NCBI RefSeq assembly: GCF_006443095.1
Contig: NZ_VFWZ01000001.1
Span: 372,001-436,000 of the forward strand
DNA length: 64,000 bases
Source of the DNA: Aquimarina algicola
GTDB lineage: Bacteria; Bacteroidota; Bacteroidia; Flavobacteriales; Flavobacteriaceae
Reading direction: 5' to 3'
Made by a program: the position numbers and the translations under genes. Below are positions 9,067 to 17,666 of this stretch, in pieces (position 1 is the first letter of the stretch; every line of letters starts with the position of its first letter). The notes below the pieces were generated by a model. It ran no database searches. It saw nothing but the letters and a program-made list of their open reading frames with translations, and was not told the origin of the DNA.

Positions 9067-9206
9067 CATGTATTGTTAAAGCTAAATATTTATAAACAAG
9101 AATAATTAATGTCCTCGTTTTTTATGTAAGACGCATACCTTTAATTTTTGTTACATGTATTTTATATTTAATTTTAAAAGATATTTATAAAATCAAAAAT
9201 AAGATT

Positions 9207-9806
9207 ATGAAAATACTAGTTATTGGAGCGACAGGAACGATAGGAAAGGCTGTTTATGACAGTTTGATTAAAGAGGGCGAAGAAGTTTATGGAGCACATA
9301 GAAATAGCACTGATTACCCTGTAGATATCACAGATTCCCTTTCGATAGAAAACCTATTTAAGAAATTACCAAAATTGAATGCAGTGATTAATGCTGTAGG
9401 CACTGCAACTTGGAAACCTTTTTCTGAATTGAAAGAAGAAGATTATTATGTGGGGATCAAAAGTAAATTAATGGGGCAGGTTAATCTGGTCCATGTGGCA
9501 CAAAATTATATTTCTGATAATGGATCTATTACATTAACTACAGGAATTTTAGCAGAACATTATGAACCTAACGCTGTTGGGTTATCATTAGTAAATGGAG
9601 CGATACAGAGCTTTGTTATGGCTGCTTCAAATGAATTACAAAGAAGAATTAAGCTTAATGTTGTTGCTCCGGGAGCTATAATTGGCGATTTTCCTAAAGA
9701 CAAAAAATTTGCAGATCACTTTCCGATACCCATCGAAGAAGTAATAAAACTCTACAAAGAATCCATCCATAAAAGCGATACGGGTCAAGTTCTGAAAAAA
9801 TATTAA
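9207..9806 (+). CDS. Short-chain dehydrogenase-like protein lacking the YxxxK active site
   Basis: The product is 199 aa, short for an SDR. The nucleotide-binding motif GATGTIGKAV is at residues 8-17 and NAVG occurs near 64-67. The catalytic tetrad is absent: where YxxxK should be, the sequence reads GLSLVNGAIQSF, with no Tyr and Asn in place of Lys. This matches the Lin1944-like SDR subgroup known from established knowledge, which binds nucleotide but lacks the usual residues and has no known function. It is probably a nucleotide-binding protein or an enzyme with another mechanism. It stands alone, convergent with the helicase gene (32 bp gap). Confidence 0.85.
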   Translation: MKILVIGATGTIGKAVYDSLIKEGEEVYGAHRNSTDYPVDITDSLSIENLFKKLPKLNAVINAVGTATWKPFSELKEEDYYVGIKSKLMGQVNLVHVAQNYISDNGSITLTTGILAEHYEPNAVGLSLVNGAIQSFVMAASNELQRRIKLNVVAPGAIIGDFPKDKKFADHFPIPIEEVIKLYKESIHKSDTGQVLKKY

Positions 9807-9838
9807 ATCAAAAATAGTTACGGATATTTTTAATCTAC

Positions 9839-11338
9839 TTATTGTTCCATAAAAAGTTGATTGATTTTTGAACGTAGTTTTCTTTTGTAATCTTCTTCTA
9901 ACCAATCTCTATAATTTTTTGTACTCTTGCTAATACAATACGAATATCTTCGTACCCTGTACTCAATATCTTGATCTAGTAGTCGACTTAGAATTCTTGC
10001 GTCAAAAACGTCTTCACTATTTTGTGCGCACATTGTAGCATGTTGATCGATCGATTTTTCCAGAACAGTAAGGCTACGGAGTCCATATTTCTTGGTTTTA
10101 GAATATTCTTCTTCAATATCAAAATCAATATCTTCAGACTTAGAAAATTCTTTTCTTAGTTCATCAGGTAAGACGTACTTAAAATTCCTTTCAATTTCTT
10201 CATCATCAATCAAGTTGTCGTAATAGAAATCAGGAGATCTAAAAATAGATTGCCAGTCCATCTCAGAGTTCCACAACCCAAATCGAGCTGTATTATTACC
10301 CAAATCAATGATTGTAAAATCTTTTTTATCAGAAAGAATACGAGATCCTCGACCAATCATTTGAAAATATAATGTCAAAGACTTTGTAGCACGATTTAAA
10401 ATTACGGTTTCTACAGTAGGTTCATCAAATCCGGTGGTCAAGATACTAACAGATGTCAATATAGCATTATCTGTTTCTCTAAACCATTGTAAAATATCTT
10501 CTCGCTCTTGTTTGCTATTTGTGTTATCTAAGTGACGAATAGGATATCCTGCTTTTTTAAATGTATCGTACACATAAATTGAAGTATTAATCCCATTATT
10601 AAAGATTAATGTCTTTTTGTTTTTAGAACGTTCTTCATAAGCATGCAATAGTTTATCCTGCATCTGAAGATTAGTATACAATTCTTCTGATGATTTAACG
10701 GTGTAATCACCATTCATACCTATTTTTAGAGAACCTAATCCTACATCATAAGTATATGTGATTGGTTTTGCCAAAAAACCTTTGTTAATAAGAGCATTTA
10801 TCGTATCGCCAACAATAAGTTCATTATAATTGTCCTTCATAGGAAGCTTCATATTCGAACTTAAAGGAGTAGCTGTTACTCCAAGAATAAAACAATTTTT
10901 AAAAAATCTGAATAGTTTTCTAAATGAATTGTAATGTGCTTCATCTATAATGACCATCCCTACATTATAAAGCTCTAGATGATCTTCATTGAGTCTGTTG
11001 TTCAAAGTCTCTACCATCGCAACAAAACACATATATTCGTTTTGGTCATCTAATCCTTTTACAGAGCTATTGATGATTTTGTTTTTTACACCAAACTCAT
11101 TTAGCATTTTAGAAGTTTGTCCACAAAGCTCAATACGGTGTGTAAGTACAACAACTTTTTTACGAGTAGCTTCAATATATCTTCTTACAATTTCAGAGAA
11201 AATAACTGTTTTTCCTCCTCCTGTAGGAAGTTGATAGAGTAAATTGTACTTCTCTGAGAATTCTTCTAATCGACTAAAAATTTTGTCTATATCACGACTT
11301 TGATAGTCATAAAGTACTTTTTGCTCTTTTTTTTGCAT
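9839..11338 (-). CDS. DEAD/DEAH-box superfamily 2 helicase
   Basis: The product is 499 aa from the ATG at 11338; an ATG 21 bp upstream is also in frame. The Walker A motif is LPTGGGKT, the DEAH box is VIIDEAH, motif III is GVTATP and motif VI is FQMIGRGSR, so both RecA-like lobes are complete. The overall plan resembles RadD/YejH-type and type III restriction-like helicases that open duplex DNA or RNA. The C-terminal 130 residues are acidic and charged with no recognised domain. There is no nuclease or methyltransferase partner adjacent, so a restriction role is not supported. A TAnnTTTG-like element (minus strand, 11384-11391) lies about 46 bp upstream. Confidence 0.88.
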   Translation of the reverse strand: MQKKEQKVLYDYQSRDIDKIFSRLEEFSEKYNLLYQLPTGGGKTVIFSEIVRRYIEATRKKVVVLTHRIELCGQTSKMLNEFGVKNKIINSSVKGLDDQNEYMCFVAMVETLNNRLNEDHLELYNVGMVIIDEAHYNSFRKLFRFFKNCFILGVTATPLSSNMKLPMKDNYNELIVGDTINALINKGFLAKPITYTYDVGLGSLKIGMNGDYTVKSSEELYTNLQMQDKLLHAYEERSKNKKTLIFNNGINTSIYVYDTFKKAGYPIRHLDNTNSKQEREDILQWFRETDNAILTSVSILTTGFDEPTVETVILNRATKSLTLYFQMIGRGSRILSDKKDFTIIDLGNNTARFGLWNSEMDWQSIFRSPDFYYDNLIDDEEIERNFKYVLPDELRKEFSKSEDIDFDIEEEYSKTKKYGLRSLTVLEKSIDQHATMCAQNSEDVFDARILSRLLDQDIEYRVRRYSYCISKSTKNYRDWLEEDYKRKLRSKINQLFMEQ

Positions 11339-11529
11339 CGTTATTGGGTATAAACCCATTTGAAGGTTAAATTAAATAAGCTACAAAATTAAATACTTTA
11401 AAAGGTTAAATGAAAAAAAACCTTAAAAAGATTTTTCTATGCGTATTTTCAAATGTTAATTATTCATAATTTATCAATTAAAAGATCCTGTTATTTTAAT
11501 TTTAAAATCCTATGAATTAATATTGTTTC

Positions 11530-12399
11530 ATGAATAAGAAAGATAAAAACCTCATTCCTGTTCAAACACTTTTAATACCAAAATATATTATTTATTCTGG
11601 GAAATTACTCAACTTTATTTCGCCTCTTCTAGCATCAAGATTTGCTGCAAGGATTTTTTTAACTCCATTTGGATATAAAATGCCCGAACGTGAACGAAAA
11701 ATGTATGAAAACAGTAAAAGAGAAGAAATTTTTGTACAAAAAATTAAAAGAAAAATAATTGTTTATAATTATGGTGTTTCTGAAAAGAAAGTATTGTTAG
11801 TTCATGGTTGGTCAGGTAGTGGTACTCAACTTTCCATGATTGCAGATCAATTAGTGAAACATGGGTATAGCACAGTTAGCTTTGATGCTCCTGCTCATGG
11901 TCATTCACCAGGAAAAAGAAGTATGCTGCCCCACTTTATAGAAATCATATATCAATTAGAAAAAAGTCATGGCCCATTTGAGGCTGCTATAGGACATTCT
12001 TTGGGAGGAATGTCTTTGCTAAGAGCTATTAAATTTGATGTATCGGTAAAAAAACTAGTGATTATAGGAACTGCAAATAGTATTACAGCGATCACCAAAA
12101 ATTTTGTCAATAACTTACAACTAGATACCAAAGTAGGAATACTTTTGAAAGCTTATTTTGATGATAGGTACGGTGAGAATTTAGATAATTATTCGGGTTC
12201 GGTATCTGCAAAAGGGGTTACTATCCCCACTTTGGTCATACATGATCAAGATGATGTAGATGTACACTACAGCTCGGCACATGAAATTATTAAGAATTTA
12301 GAAAAAGGAAAACTTTTAATAACCAAAGAATTAGGACATCGTAGAATTTTAGGAAATAAAAATGTCATTGATTCAATATCCGAATTTATTTTGGAATAA
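11530..12399 (+). CDS. Alpha/beta hydrolase
   Basis: The product is 289 aa without a convincing signal peptide. The oxyanion motif is HGWSGSGTQ, the nucleophile elbow is GHSLGG (Ser157), an acid candidate lies in HDQDDVDV and the catalytic His is in ELGHRRIL. All three triad positions are therefore present. The segment VSFDAPAHGHSPGK is typical of the small esterase/lipase-like clade found in many bacteria. Substrate unknown. It precedes the msrB pair, which has its own promoter, so it is probably a separate unit. Confidence 0.85.
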   Translation: MNKKDKNLIPVQTLLIPKYIIYSGKLLNFISPLLASRFAARIFLTPFGYKMPERERKMYENSKREEIFVQKIKRKIIVYNYGVSEKKVLLVHGWSGSGTQLSMIADQLVKHGYSTVSFDAPAHGHSPGKRSMLPHFIEIIYQLEKSHGPFEAAIGHSLGGMSLLRAIKFDVSVKKLVIIGTANSITAITKNFVNNLQLDTKVGILLKAYFDDRYGENLDNYSGSVSAKGVTIPTLVIHDQDDVDVHYSSAHEIIKNLEKGKLLITKELGHRRILGNKNVIDSISEFILE

Positions 12400-12402
12400 T
12401 TA

Positions 12403-12431
12403 TTGATAAACAGTTATTCTAGATACATTTG
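12403..12431 (+). promoter_or_regulatory. Candidate Bacteroidetes promoter for the msrB pair
   Basis: TTG at 12403-12405 and TACATTTG at 12424-12431 are separated by 18 bp. Both boxes match the Bacteroidetes consensus (TTG and TAnnTTTG) exactly. The first msrB start codon is 38 nt downstream of the -7 box. Confidence 0.65.
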
Positions 12432-12469
12432 TACGACTATTAAGAGACTTAATATAAAAAAATAAAGCT

Positions 12470-12964
12470 ATGAATCGTTTATTATGTTTGCTTATAGGAT
12501 TACTTTGTATTAGTTGTACTAGTGTAGCGCAAAAAGAAAAATATAAAAAAGAAAAAGTTTATACTGTTTCAAAAACAAATGCAGAGTGGAAAGAAATATT
12601 GACTTCAGAACAATACTATATTTTGAGGCAAGCCGGTACTGAGAGACCTTATTCGAGTCCGCTTAATAAAATTTATAAATCAGGTACTTTTCACTGCGCA
12701 GCATGTGACTCTCCTTTGTATGAGAGTAAATATAAATTTGATAGTGGTACAGGATGGCCAAGTTTTGATAGAGCTGTAGAAGATGCGGTAGATAAAGATG
12801 TTGATTATAAATTGGGATATGCCAGATCAGAATTACTATGTGCTACTTGCGGAGGGCACCTTGGTCATGTTTTTAATGACGGCCCTAGAGAAACAACTGG
12901 AATGAGACATTGTATAAATGGAGACGCACTTGTTTTTAAACATAAAGAATCAAAAAATGAATAA
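12470..12964 (+). CDS. msrB: Peptide-methionine (R)-S-oxide reductase, lipoprotein form
   Basis: The product is 164 aa. A lipoprotein signal (LLCLLIGLLCISC, Cys16) precedes the MsrB domain at about 35-160. Zinc is bound by two CxxC pairs, FHCAACDSP and LLCATCGGHLGH. The catalytic Cys lies in MRHCINGDAL. The classical recycling-Cys region reads SGTGWPSF, with Thr where the neighbouring paralogue has Cys, so resolution must use another thiol or an external donor (inference). It repairs R-methionine sulfoxide in proteins outside the cytoplasm. It overlaps the second msrB by 8 nt, so the two are translated from one message. Confidence 0.92.
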   Translation: MNRLLCLLIGLLCISCTSVAQKEKYKKEKVYTVSKTNAEWKEILTSEQYYILRQAGTERPYSSPLNKIYKSGTFHCAACDSPLYESKYKFDSGTGWPSFDRAVEDAVDKDVDYKLGYARSELLCATCGGHLGHVFNDGPRETTGMRHCINGDALVFKHKESKNE

Positions 12965-13352
12965 ATATCCAATTCATAAACCTGAAGCTGAATGGAAAGA
13001 ACAACTTACTGATGAGCAATATAGGGTTTTGAGACAAAAAGGGACAGAAAGACCCTTTACAGGAAAATATAATATGCATTTTGATAAGGGAACATACACT
13101 TGTATGGCATGCAATACTCCCCTATTTGAAAGTAAGACTAAATTTGATTCAGGATGTGGCTGGCCTAGTTTCGACGAATCGATCGAAGGGGCAATAGAAT
13201 ATGTAAGAGATACATCTCACGGTATGATTCGTACAGAAATTTTATGCACAAATTGTGGAAGTCATTTAGGACATGTCTTTAATGATGGACCGACAGCAAA
13301 AGGACAACGATATTGTGTTAATTCTGTAAGTATAGATTTTAAAAACAAATAA
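12957..13352 (+). CDS. msrB: Peptide-methionine (R)-S-oxide reductase, cytoplasmic form
   Basis: Started at the ATG at 12957, which overlaps the end of the upstream msrB by 8 nt, the product is 131 aa with no signal peptide. The domain begins immediately (HKPEAEWKEQLTDEQYRVLR). The zinc pairs are YTCMACNTP and ILCTNCGSHLGH, the catalytic Cys is in QRYCVNSVSI, and SGCGWPSF supplies the resolving Cys missing in its partner. Upstream in-frame ATG codons would only add residues encoded inside the neighbour. Together the two genes give one exported and one cytoplasmic reductase from a single transcript. Confidence 0.92.
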   Translation: MNKYPIHKPEAEWKEQLTDEQYRVLRQKGTERPFTGKYNMHFDKGTYTCMACNTPLFESKTKFDSGCGWPSFDESIEGAIEYVRDTSHGMIRTEILCTNCGSHLGHVFNDGPTAKGQRYCVNSVSIDFKNK

Positions 13353-13378
13353 ACATATACGTATAAACCTTAACATTT

Positions 13379-13939
13379 ATGAAAAAAATTTTCACACTCT
13401 TATTAGTATTGGCCGCTATTTCAATTTCATGTGAAGGAGATCAAGGACCTCCGGGACCAGAAGGAATACCGGGCCTAGATGGAGCTCCTGGTGAAGATGG
13501 CGGTTTGCTTCTGGCTGCAAATTTTATAACCGATCCTATTGATTTTGTATCAACTAACGGTTTGGACGCTGCCATAGATTTTCCTATTCCTGATAATATC
13601 AATGTAGAAGAAGGTGATGTTCCTTTCGTTTTTATACTTGATCCTATTGCCAGTCAAGCTAATGGTGCAGATGTGTGGGAACCTTTACCACGTGTATTTA
13701 GTCTAGCTGGTGCAGGCTTTACGCAATACAGAAACAATTTTATTTTTGATCAGGCAACCGGTATTTTTGATATTGAAATTATTCTAGAAGCAGATGACTT
13801 TACACAATTAGGAATAGAGTTTACAGATGATCAAGTTTTTAGAGTGATTATTACTCCTGGAGAGTTCGCTCAAAATACCGATATCGACGTAACTAATTTT
13901 AATGAGCTTTCTAAAGCTTTACATTTAGTAACACCATAA
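13379..13939 (+). CDS. Lipoprotein with short collagen-like repeat, paralogue A
   Basis: The product is 186 aa. The lipobox is SISC (Cys18). It is followed by a short Gly-X-Y run of about eight triplets (GPP GPE GIP GLD GAP GED), a collagen-like stalk. The remaining 140 residues match the next gene's product, with shared phrases such as IDFVSTNGLDA, DVPFVFILDP, VWEPLPR and FIFDQATGIFDI. The domain is not one I can name; it looks like a beta-rich surface module. It probably sits on the cell surface or in the periplasm. Tandem with its paralogue (28 bp gap), so the two are one operon. Confidence 0.8.
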   Translation: MKKIFTLLLVLAAISISCEGDQGPPGPEGIPGLDGAPGEDGGLLLAANFITDPIDFVSTNGLDAAIDFPIPDNINVEEGDVPFVFILDPIASQANGADVWEPLPRVFSLAGAGFTQYRNNFIFDQATGIFDIEIILEADDFTQLGIEFTDDQVFRVIITPGEFAQNTDIDVTNFNELSKALHLVTP

Positions 13940-13967
13940 ATTATAACACCATATAAACACATTAACA

Positions 13968-14483
13968 ATGAAAAAAATTTTTGTTTTACTATTTTCTACA
14001 ACTTTGCTTTTTACAGCATGTTCAGATGATGATGATTTTATAGATACAGACACAATTGCAAGAACCTTTGAAATTGATAATGTAGATTTTGTATCAAATG
14101 ATGGTCTAGATGCCAGAGTTACCATACCGGTTCCCAATACTATAGAGGTATTTGAACAAGATGTACCTTTGGTATATGTTGTAGATCCTGTAGCAACTGC
14201 AGATACTGGATCAGAGGTATGGGAACAACTACCAGCAACCTATTTTTTGGATGGAGGTTTAACTGTACAATACAGACCGACATTTATATTTGATGCTCAA
14301 AGAGGAATTTTTGACATCATCGTTACATTAGAGTCAAATGATTTTGTTGCTGTTCCTAATACTTTTACTCAAAACCAAATATTTAGAATCGTAATAATAC
14401 CATCTGACTTTGCTGCTCAAAACCCTAATATTGATTTGTCAAATTTAGATCAAGTACAATCCGCATTAAATTTAGAATTCTAA
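13968..14483 (+). CDS. Lipoprotein of unknown function, paralogue B
   Basis: The product is 171 aa. A lipoprotein signal ends at FTAC (Cys18), followed by the acidic stretch SDDDDF that often marks surface-exposed Bacteroidetes lipoproteins. The body aligns with the preceding protein over its whole length (VDFVSNDGLDARVTIPVPN, DVPLVYVVDPVA, FIFDAQRGIFDI), but the collagen-like run is absent. It is a tandem duplicate. A strong terminator follows 29 bp after the stop. The function is unknown. Confidence 0.8.
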   Translation: MKKIFVLLFSTTLLFTACSDDDDFIDTDTIARTFEIDNVDFVSNDGLDARVTIPVPNTIEVFEQDVPLVYVVDPVATADTGSEVWEQLPATYFLDGGLTVQYRPTFIFDAQRGIFDIIVTLESNDFVAVPNTFTQNQIFRIVIIPSDFAAQNPNIDLSNLDQVQSALNLEF

Positions 14484-14512
14484 ACATAAAAAGAATCAAT
14501 TTTATATTTTTT

Positions 14513-14547
14513 AAAAAGCCTCTAATAAAATTTATTAGAGGCTTTTT
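14513..14547 (+). terminator. Intrinsic terminator after the lipoprotein pair
   Basis: Near-perfect inverted repeat with arms aaaaagcctctaataaa and tttattagaggcttttt. The stem core is agcctctaa/ttagaggct and the 3' arm ends in T5. Confidence 0.88.
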
Positions 14548-14591
14548 AATTTTCAAAATTCATAATTAACATGACATTATCTAATTCCTTT

Positions 14592-14620
14592 TTGGATTCA
14601 ACGAATTATGCTTAAATTCG
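14592..14620 (+). promoter_or_regulatory. Candidate promoter for lpdA
   Basis: TTG at 14592-14594 and TAAATTCG at 14613-14620 (7 of 8 against TAnnTTTG) are 18 bp apart. The ATG of lpdA is 21 nt beyond the -7 box. Confidence 0.5.
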
Positions 14621-14641
14621 TCACTTGAAAAATTGAGATTT

Positions 14642-16033
14642 ATGAACACATATGATATCATTGTTTTAGGAAGCGGTCCTGGTGGATATGTTACCGCTAT
14701 TAGAGCGTCACAACTTGGATTTAAAACAGCTATAGTAGAAAAAGAAAGCTTAGGAGGAGTATGCCTTAATTGGGGATGTATACCTACTAAAGCCTTATTA
14801 AAAAGTGCACAAGTTTTTGAGTATCTTAAGCATGCTTCAGACTATGGATTAACCGTAGATAATGTAGATAAAGATTTTGATGCTGTTGTAAAACGTAGTC
14901 GTTCTGTGGCAGAAGGAATGAGCAAAGGAGTTCAGTTCTTGATGAAAAAGAACAAAATTGACGTTATCAATGGTTTTGGTAAGTTAAAGGCAAATAACAA
15001 GATTACAGTTACAGACGCTGACGGAAAAGCTACAGATTATGAAGCAAAACATATTGTTATTGCTACAGGAGCACGCGCCAGAGAGTTACCTAATCTACCT
15101 GTAGATGGTAAAAAAGTTATAGAATACCGCAAAGCTATGAGCTTAGAATCTCAACCAAAGAAAATGATTGTTGTAGGTTCTGGAGCCATAGGGGTAGAAT
15201 TTGCTCACTTTTATAATGCGATGGGAACAGAGGTTACAATTGTAGAATTCTTGCCTAATCTCGTTCCATTAGAAGATGAAGAAGTATCTAAACAATTTGA
15301 ACGCAGTTTCAAAAAAGCAGGAATCAAAGTGATGACAAACTCTTCTGTAGAAAGTGTAGATACTAGTGGAGATGGTGTCAAAGCAACTGTAAAAACCAAA
15401 AAAGGAGAAGAAATTTTAGAAGCAGATGTGGTTTTATCAGCAGTTGGGATCAAAACTAATATTGAAAATATCGGATTAGAAGAATTAGGAATTGCTACTG
15501 ATAGAGATAAAATTGTAGTTAATGATTGGTATCAAACCAATATTCCCGGGGTTTATGCTATTGGTGATGTTGTTGCAGGTCCTGCACTTGCGCATGTTGC
15601 TTCTGCAGAGGGTATTACCTGTGTAGAAAAAATAGCAGGCTTACATGTCGAAGCTATTGACTATGGTAATATACCCGGTTGTACTTATGCAACACCAGAA
15701 ATTGCTAGTGTTGGTATGACAGAAAAACAGGCAAAAGAAGCCGGTTATGAAATAAAAGTAGGTAAATTTCCTTTTTCTGCTTCAGGAAAAGCAAGTGCAT
15801 CAGGAAATAAAGATGGTTTTGTAAAAGTAATTTTTGATGCCAAATATGGAGAGTGGTTAGGCTGCCATATGATAGGTGCAGGAGTTACAGATATGATTGC
15901 TGAAGCTGTATTAGGTAGAAAGCTAGAAACTACAGGTCATGAAGTACTTAAAGCCATACACCCTCACCCTACTATGAGTGAAGCTGTTATGGAGGCCGTT
16001 GCAGATGCTTATGATGAAGTTATTCATCTATAA
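14642..16033 (+). CDS. lpdA: Dihydrolipoyl dehydrogenase (E3)
   Basis: Started at the ATG at 14642 (a TTG nine bases earlier is less likely) the product is 463 aa, normal for E3. The FAD motif is GSGPGGYVTAIRA. The redox-active disulfide is in GGVCLNWGCIPTKALL. The NAD-binding motif is VVGSGAIGVEFAHFYN, and the C-terminal interface carries the catalytic His in HPHPTMSEAVMEA. It reoxidises dihydrolipoamide in the pyruvate and 2-oxoglutarate dehydrogenase complexes and in the glycine cleavage system; gcvT of that system is also in this window at 42.5 kb. It is a single gene bounded by its own promoter and terminator. Confidence 0.97.
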   Translation: MNTYDIIVLGSGPGGYVTAIRASQLGFKTAIVEKESLGGVCLNWGCIPTKALLKSAQVFEYLKHASDYGLTVDNVDKDFDAVVKRSRSVAEGMSKGVQFLMKKNKIDVINGFGKLKANNKITVTDADGKATDYEAKHIVIATGARARELPNLPVDGKKVIEYRKAMSLESQPKKMIVVGSGAIGVEFAHFYNAMGTEVTIVEFLPNLVPLEDEEVSKQFERSFKKAGIKVMTNSSVESVDTSGDGVKATVKTKKGEEILEADVVLSAVGIKTNIENIGLEELGIATDRDKIVVNDWYQTNIPGVYAIGDVVAGPALAHVASAEGITCVEKIAGLHVEAIDYGNIPGCTYATPEIASVGMTEKQAKEAGYEIKVGKFPFSASGKASASGNKDGFVKVIFDAKYGEWLGCHMIGAGVTDMIAEAVLGRKLETTGHEVLKAIHPHPTMSEAVMEAVADAYDEVIHL

Positions 16034-16059
16034 TTAATAATATTAGCTATAATTATAAT

Positions 16060-16096
16060 AAAATAAGGCTGGGATATTTTATCCCAGCCTTATTTT
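16060..16096. terminator. Bidirectional terminator between lpdA and aroQ
   Basis: A perfect 17 bp inverted repeat (aaaataaggctgggata, loop ttt, tatcccagccttatttt) with A-rich and T-rich ends. It lies between convergent genes. Confidence 0.9.
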
Positions 16097-16131
16097 ATTA
16101 TATAAGAGAGTATAGACAAGATCAAACTTAT

Positions 16132-16545
16132 TTATAAAAAGCTTTGTATTCCTAAAATATAACTTTGCATACCAAAACCAAGAATAACCCCTTTTGCATT
16201 TGGAGAAATAAATGATTTATGTCTGAAGGCCTCACGGTTATATGTATTTGAAATATGTACTTCTACTACGGGTACAGAAACAGCTTTTATAGCATCTGCT
16301 ATAGCTATCGATGTGTGAGTATAAGCTCCTGCGTTTAATACAATCCCATCATATAATTCATCGGCCTCTTGAATTTTAGTAATTAATTCTCCCTCTATAT
16401 TAGATTGATGATAAGACAAACTGATGGTATCAAATTTATCTTGTAACTCTAAAAAAAAGTCATTGAATGTCTGGCTACCATAAATTTCAGGTTCTCTTTT
16501 GCCCAATAAATTTAGGTTAGGACCATTTAGTATTAAAAGTTTCAT
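16132..16545 (-). CDS. aroQ: 3-dehydroquinate dehydratase, type II
   Basis: The product is 137 aa, typical of the small dodecameric type II enzyme. Family motifs are LLILNGPNLNLLGKREPEIYG with the catalytic Tyr, the active-site Asn/His regions LNAGAYTHTSIAI and VEVHISN, and the Arg in NREAFRHKS. It catalyses dehydration of 3-dehydroquinate to 3-dehydroshikimate in the shikimate pathway, which ends with aroC in this window at 50.1 kb. Only 3 bp separate it from the upstream beta-barrel gene, so it is co-transcribed with that gene. Confidence 0.96.
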   Translation of the reverse strand: MKLLILNGPNLNLLGKREPEIYGSQTFNDFFLELQDKFDTISLSYHQSNIEGELITKIQEADELYDGIVLNAGAYTHTSIAIADAIKAVSVPVVEVHISNTYNREAFRHKSFISPNAKGVILGFGMQSYILGIQSFL

Positions 16546-16548
16546 TAA

Positions 16549-17178
16549 TTATTCTTCAAATTGATTATTAATACGTCTGTTGTTTTTTGTTTTAAATAAA
16601 TATCCTGCAGAAATCTGTATAACAGTGTTGTTATCTGTAATCATATCAATTTCACTGAGATTACTTAATCCTAAATTATACCTTGCCTGGATAAACACTC
16701 CACTTTCAGCTTTATACTCGATTCCAAAAACCCAACTAAAATCAAAATCACTAAAAGAATCAAAAAACTCATCGGGAGAATTATCAAAAGATTCTGATAC
16801 ATTAGCCAAATTAGAAAACTGTGGCCCTGTTTCAAGACCAAACCGTGGAGTAAAAAATAATTTAGTAATGATTGGGAGCGATAAATAATTTAAACTGATT
16901 TTATTCTCCCCTCTCTCCTCTTCTATCTTATATCCTTGCGCAGAATATAGTAATTCTGGTTGTATATAAATTCGTTGTGTAATAGGAAATTCTATAACGG
17001 CTCCAAGGTGCATACGTACTCTTGCGTCAGTATCTTCTGTGTCTCCGGTAATATTTGAATAATTAAGCCCAAATTTAAAACCTGCTCTTGTGTATAAAGG
17101 TTCTTCATCTTGTTGTCCATAAGAAGCACTTAACATACAAAAAACAAGAGAGCCAAATATTAAAAACTTTTTAATCAT
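16549..17178 (-). CDS. PorT-like outer membrane beta-barrel protein
   Basis: The product is 209 aa with a signal peptide ending at ASYG. Alternating amphipathic strands (AGFKFGLNYSNITG, QPELLYSAQGYKIE, LNYLSLPIITKLFFTPRFGLETGPQFS, VFIQARYNLGLSNLSEI) and the C-terminal ISAGYLFK are typical of the outer membrane beta-barrel family seen in many copies in Bacteroidetes. No specific role can be assigned. It is the first gene of a two-gene unit with aroQ. A TATTTTTG element (minus strand, 17201-17208) lies 22 bp upstream. Confidence 0.85.
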   Translation of the reverse strand: MIKKFLIFGSLVFCMLSASYGQQDEEPLYTRAGFKFGLNYSNITGDTEDTDARVRMHLGAVIEFPITQRIYIQPELLYSAQGYKIEEERGENKISLNYLSLPIITKLFFTPRFGLETGPQFSNLANVSESFDNSPDEFFDSFSDFDFSWVFGIEYKAESGVFIQARYNLGLSNLSEIDMITDNNTVIQISAGYLFKTKNNRRINNQFEE

Positions 17179-17200
17179 AATATAAGTAGTGTTAATGATT

Positions 17201-17208
17201 CAAAAATA
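17201..17208 (-). promoter_or_regulatory. Candidate -7 element for the beta-barrel/aroQ unit
   Basis: The minus strand reads TATTTTTG, matching TAnnTTTG, 22 bp ahead of the start codon. A -33 TTG is not clear. Confidence 0.4.
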
Positions 17209-17631
17209 AGTTTATTTTTCGAATTCAGTGTATTTATAAAATCTTACAAAATACTTACAGCGCATTAAGATACTTTGTTTTACTTTCAATTTTAGTATTC
17301 CCTCCTTTAAGTAAGGGATATTCAATAAAATACGATACTTTAAGAATACTAAATAGTTATTTTATAATTATAGTTTGATTAAATACGATTCGACAAAATC
17401 ACTTTTAAAATCGTTATAAAACAAAATTAACATATTATTGTCAAAAATTAACAATACTGTAACTTATGTATTTATAATCTCCAAACCTTTGTTATATCTA
17501 TGTTTTAAAAAATTATTAAACTTTTTTCGTAGTTGTTTGATTTACAATAACAAAACCTGTGTTAGCTTTTTTTTATCGATAAACGGCAAAAAATTTAGAT
17601 TTTATTAACGTCTTAGAAGGATAAAGTAGCC

Positions 17632-17639
17632 TACATTTG
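17632..17639 (+). promoter_or_regulatory. Candidate -7 element for the 17667 beta-barrel gene
   Basis: TACATTTG matches TAnnTTTG exactly and lies 27 bp upstream of the ATG at 17667. The -33 region (about 17610) has no clear TTG. This placement also argues against the TTG at 17637 as the start codon. Confidence 0.5.
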
Positions 17640-17666
17640 ACCCGAAATTTTAAACAAACAGTTATT

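Larger units (their letters stand above)
17179..17666. other. Divergent intergenic region between two beta-barrel genes
   Basis: This 488 bp gap is AT-rich and holds a candidate promoter at each end (17201-17208 on minus, 17632-17639 on plus). I see no ORF with coding character and no RNA structure in the middle. Confidence 0.7.

Noticed and set aside
8872-9069. 65-codon minus-strand frame overlapping the methyltransferase start
   Set aside because: Its first codons lie in the terminator-like hairpin and it overlaps a better gene out of frame. It could be a leader peptide but composition gives no support.
9839-11338. Helicase gene as part of a restriction or defence island
   Set aside because: No nuclease, methyltransferase or other defence gene is adjacent; flanking genes are an SDR and an ordinary hydrolase.
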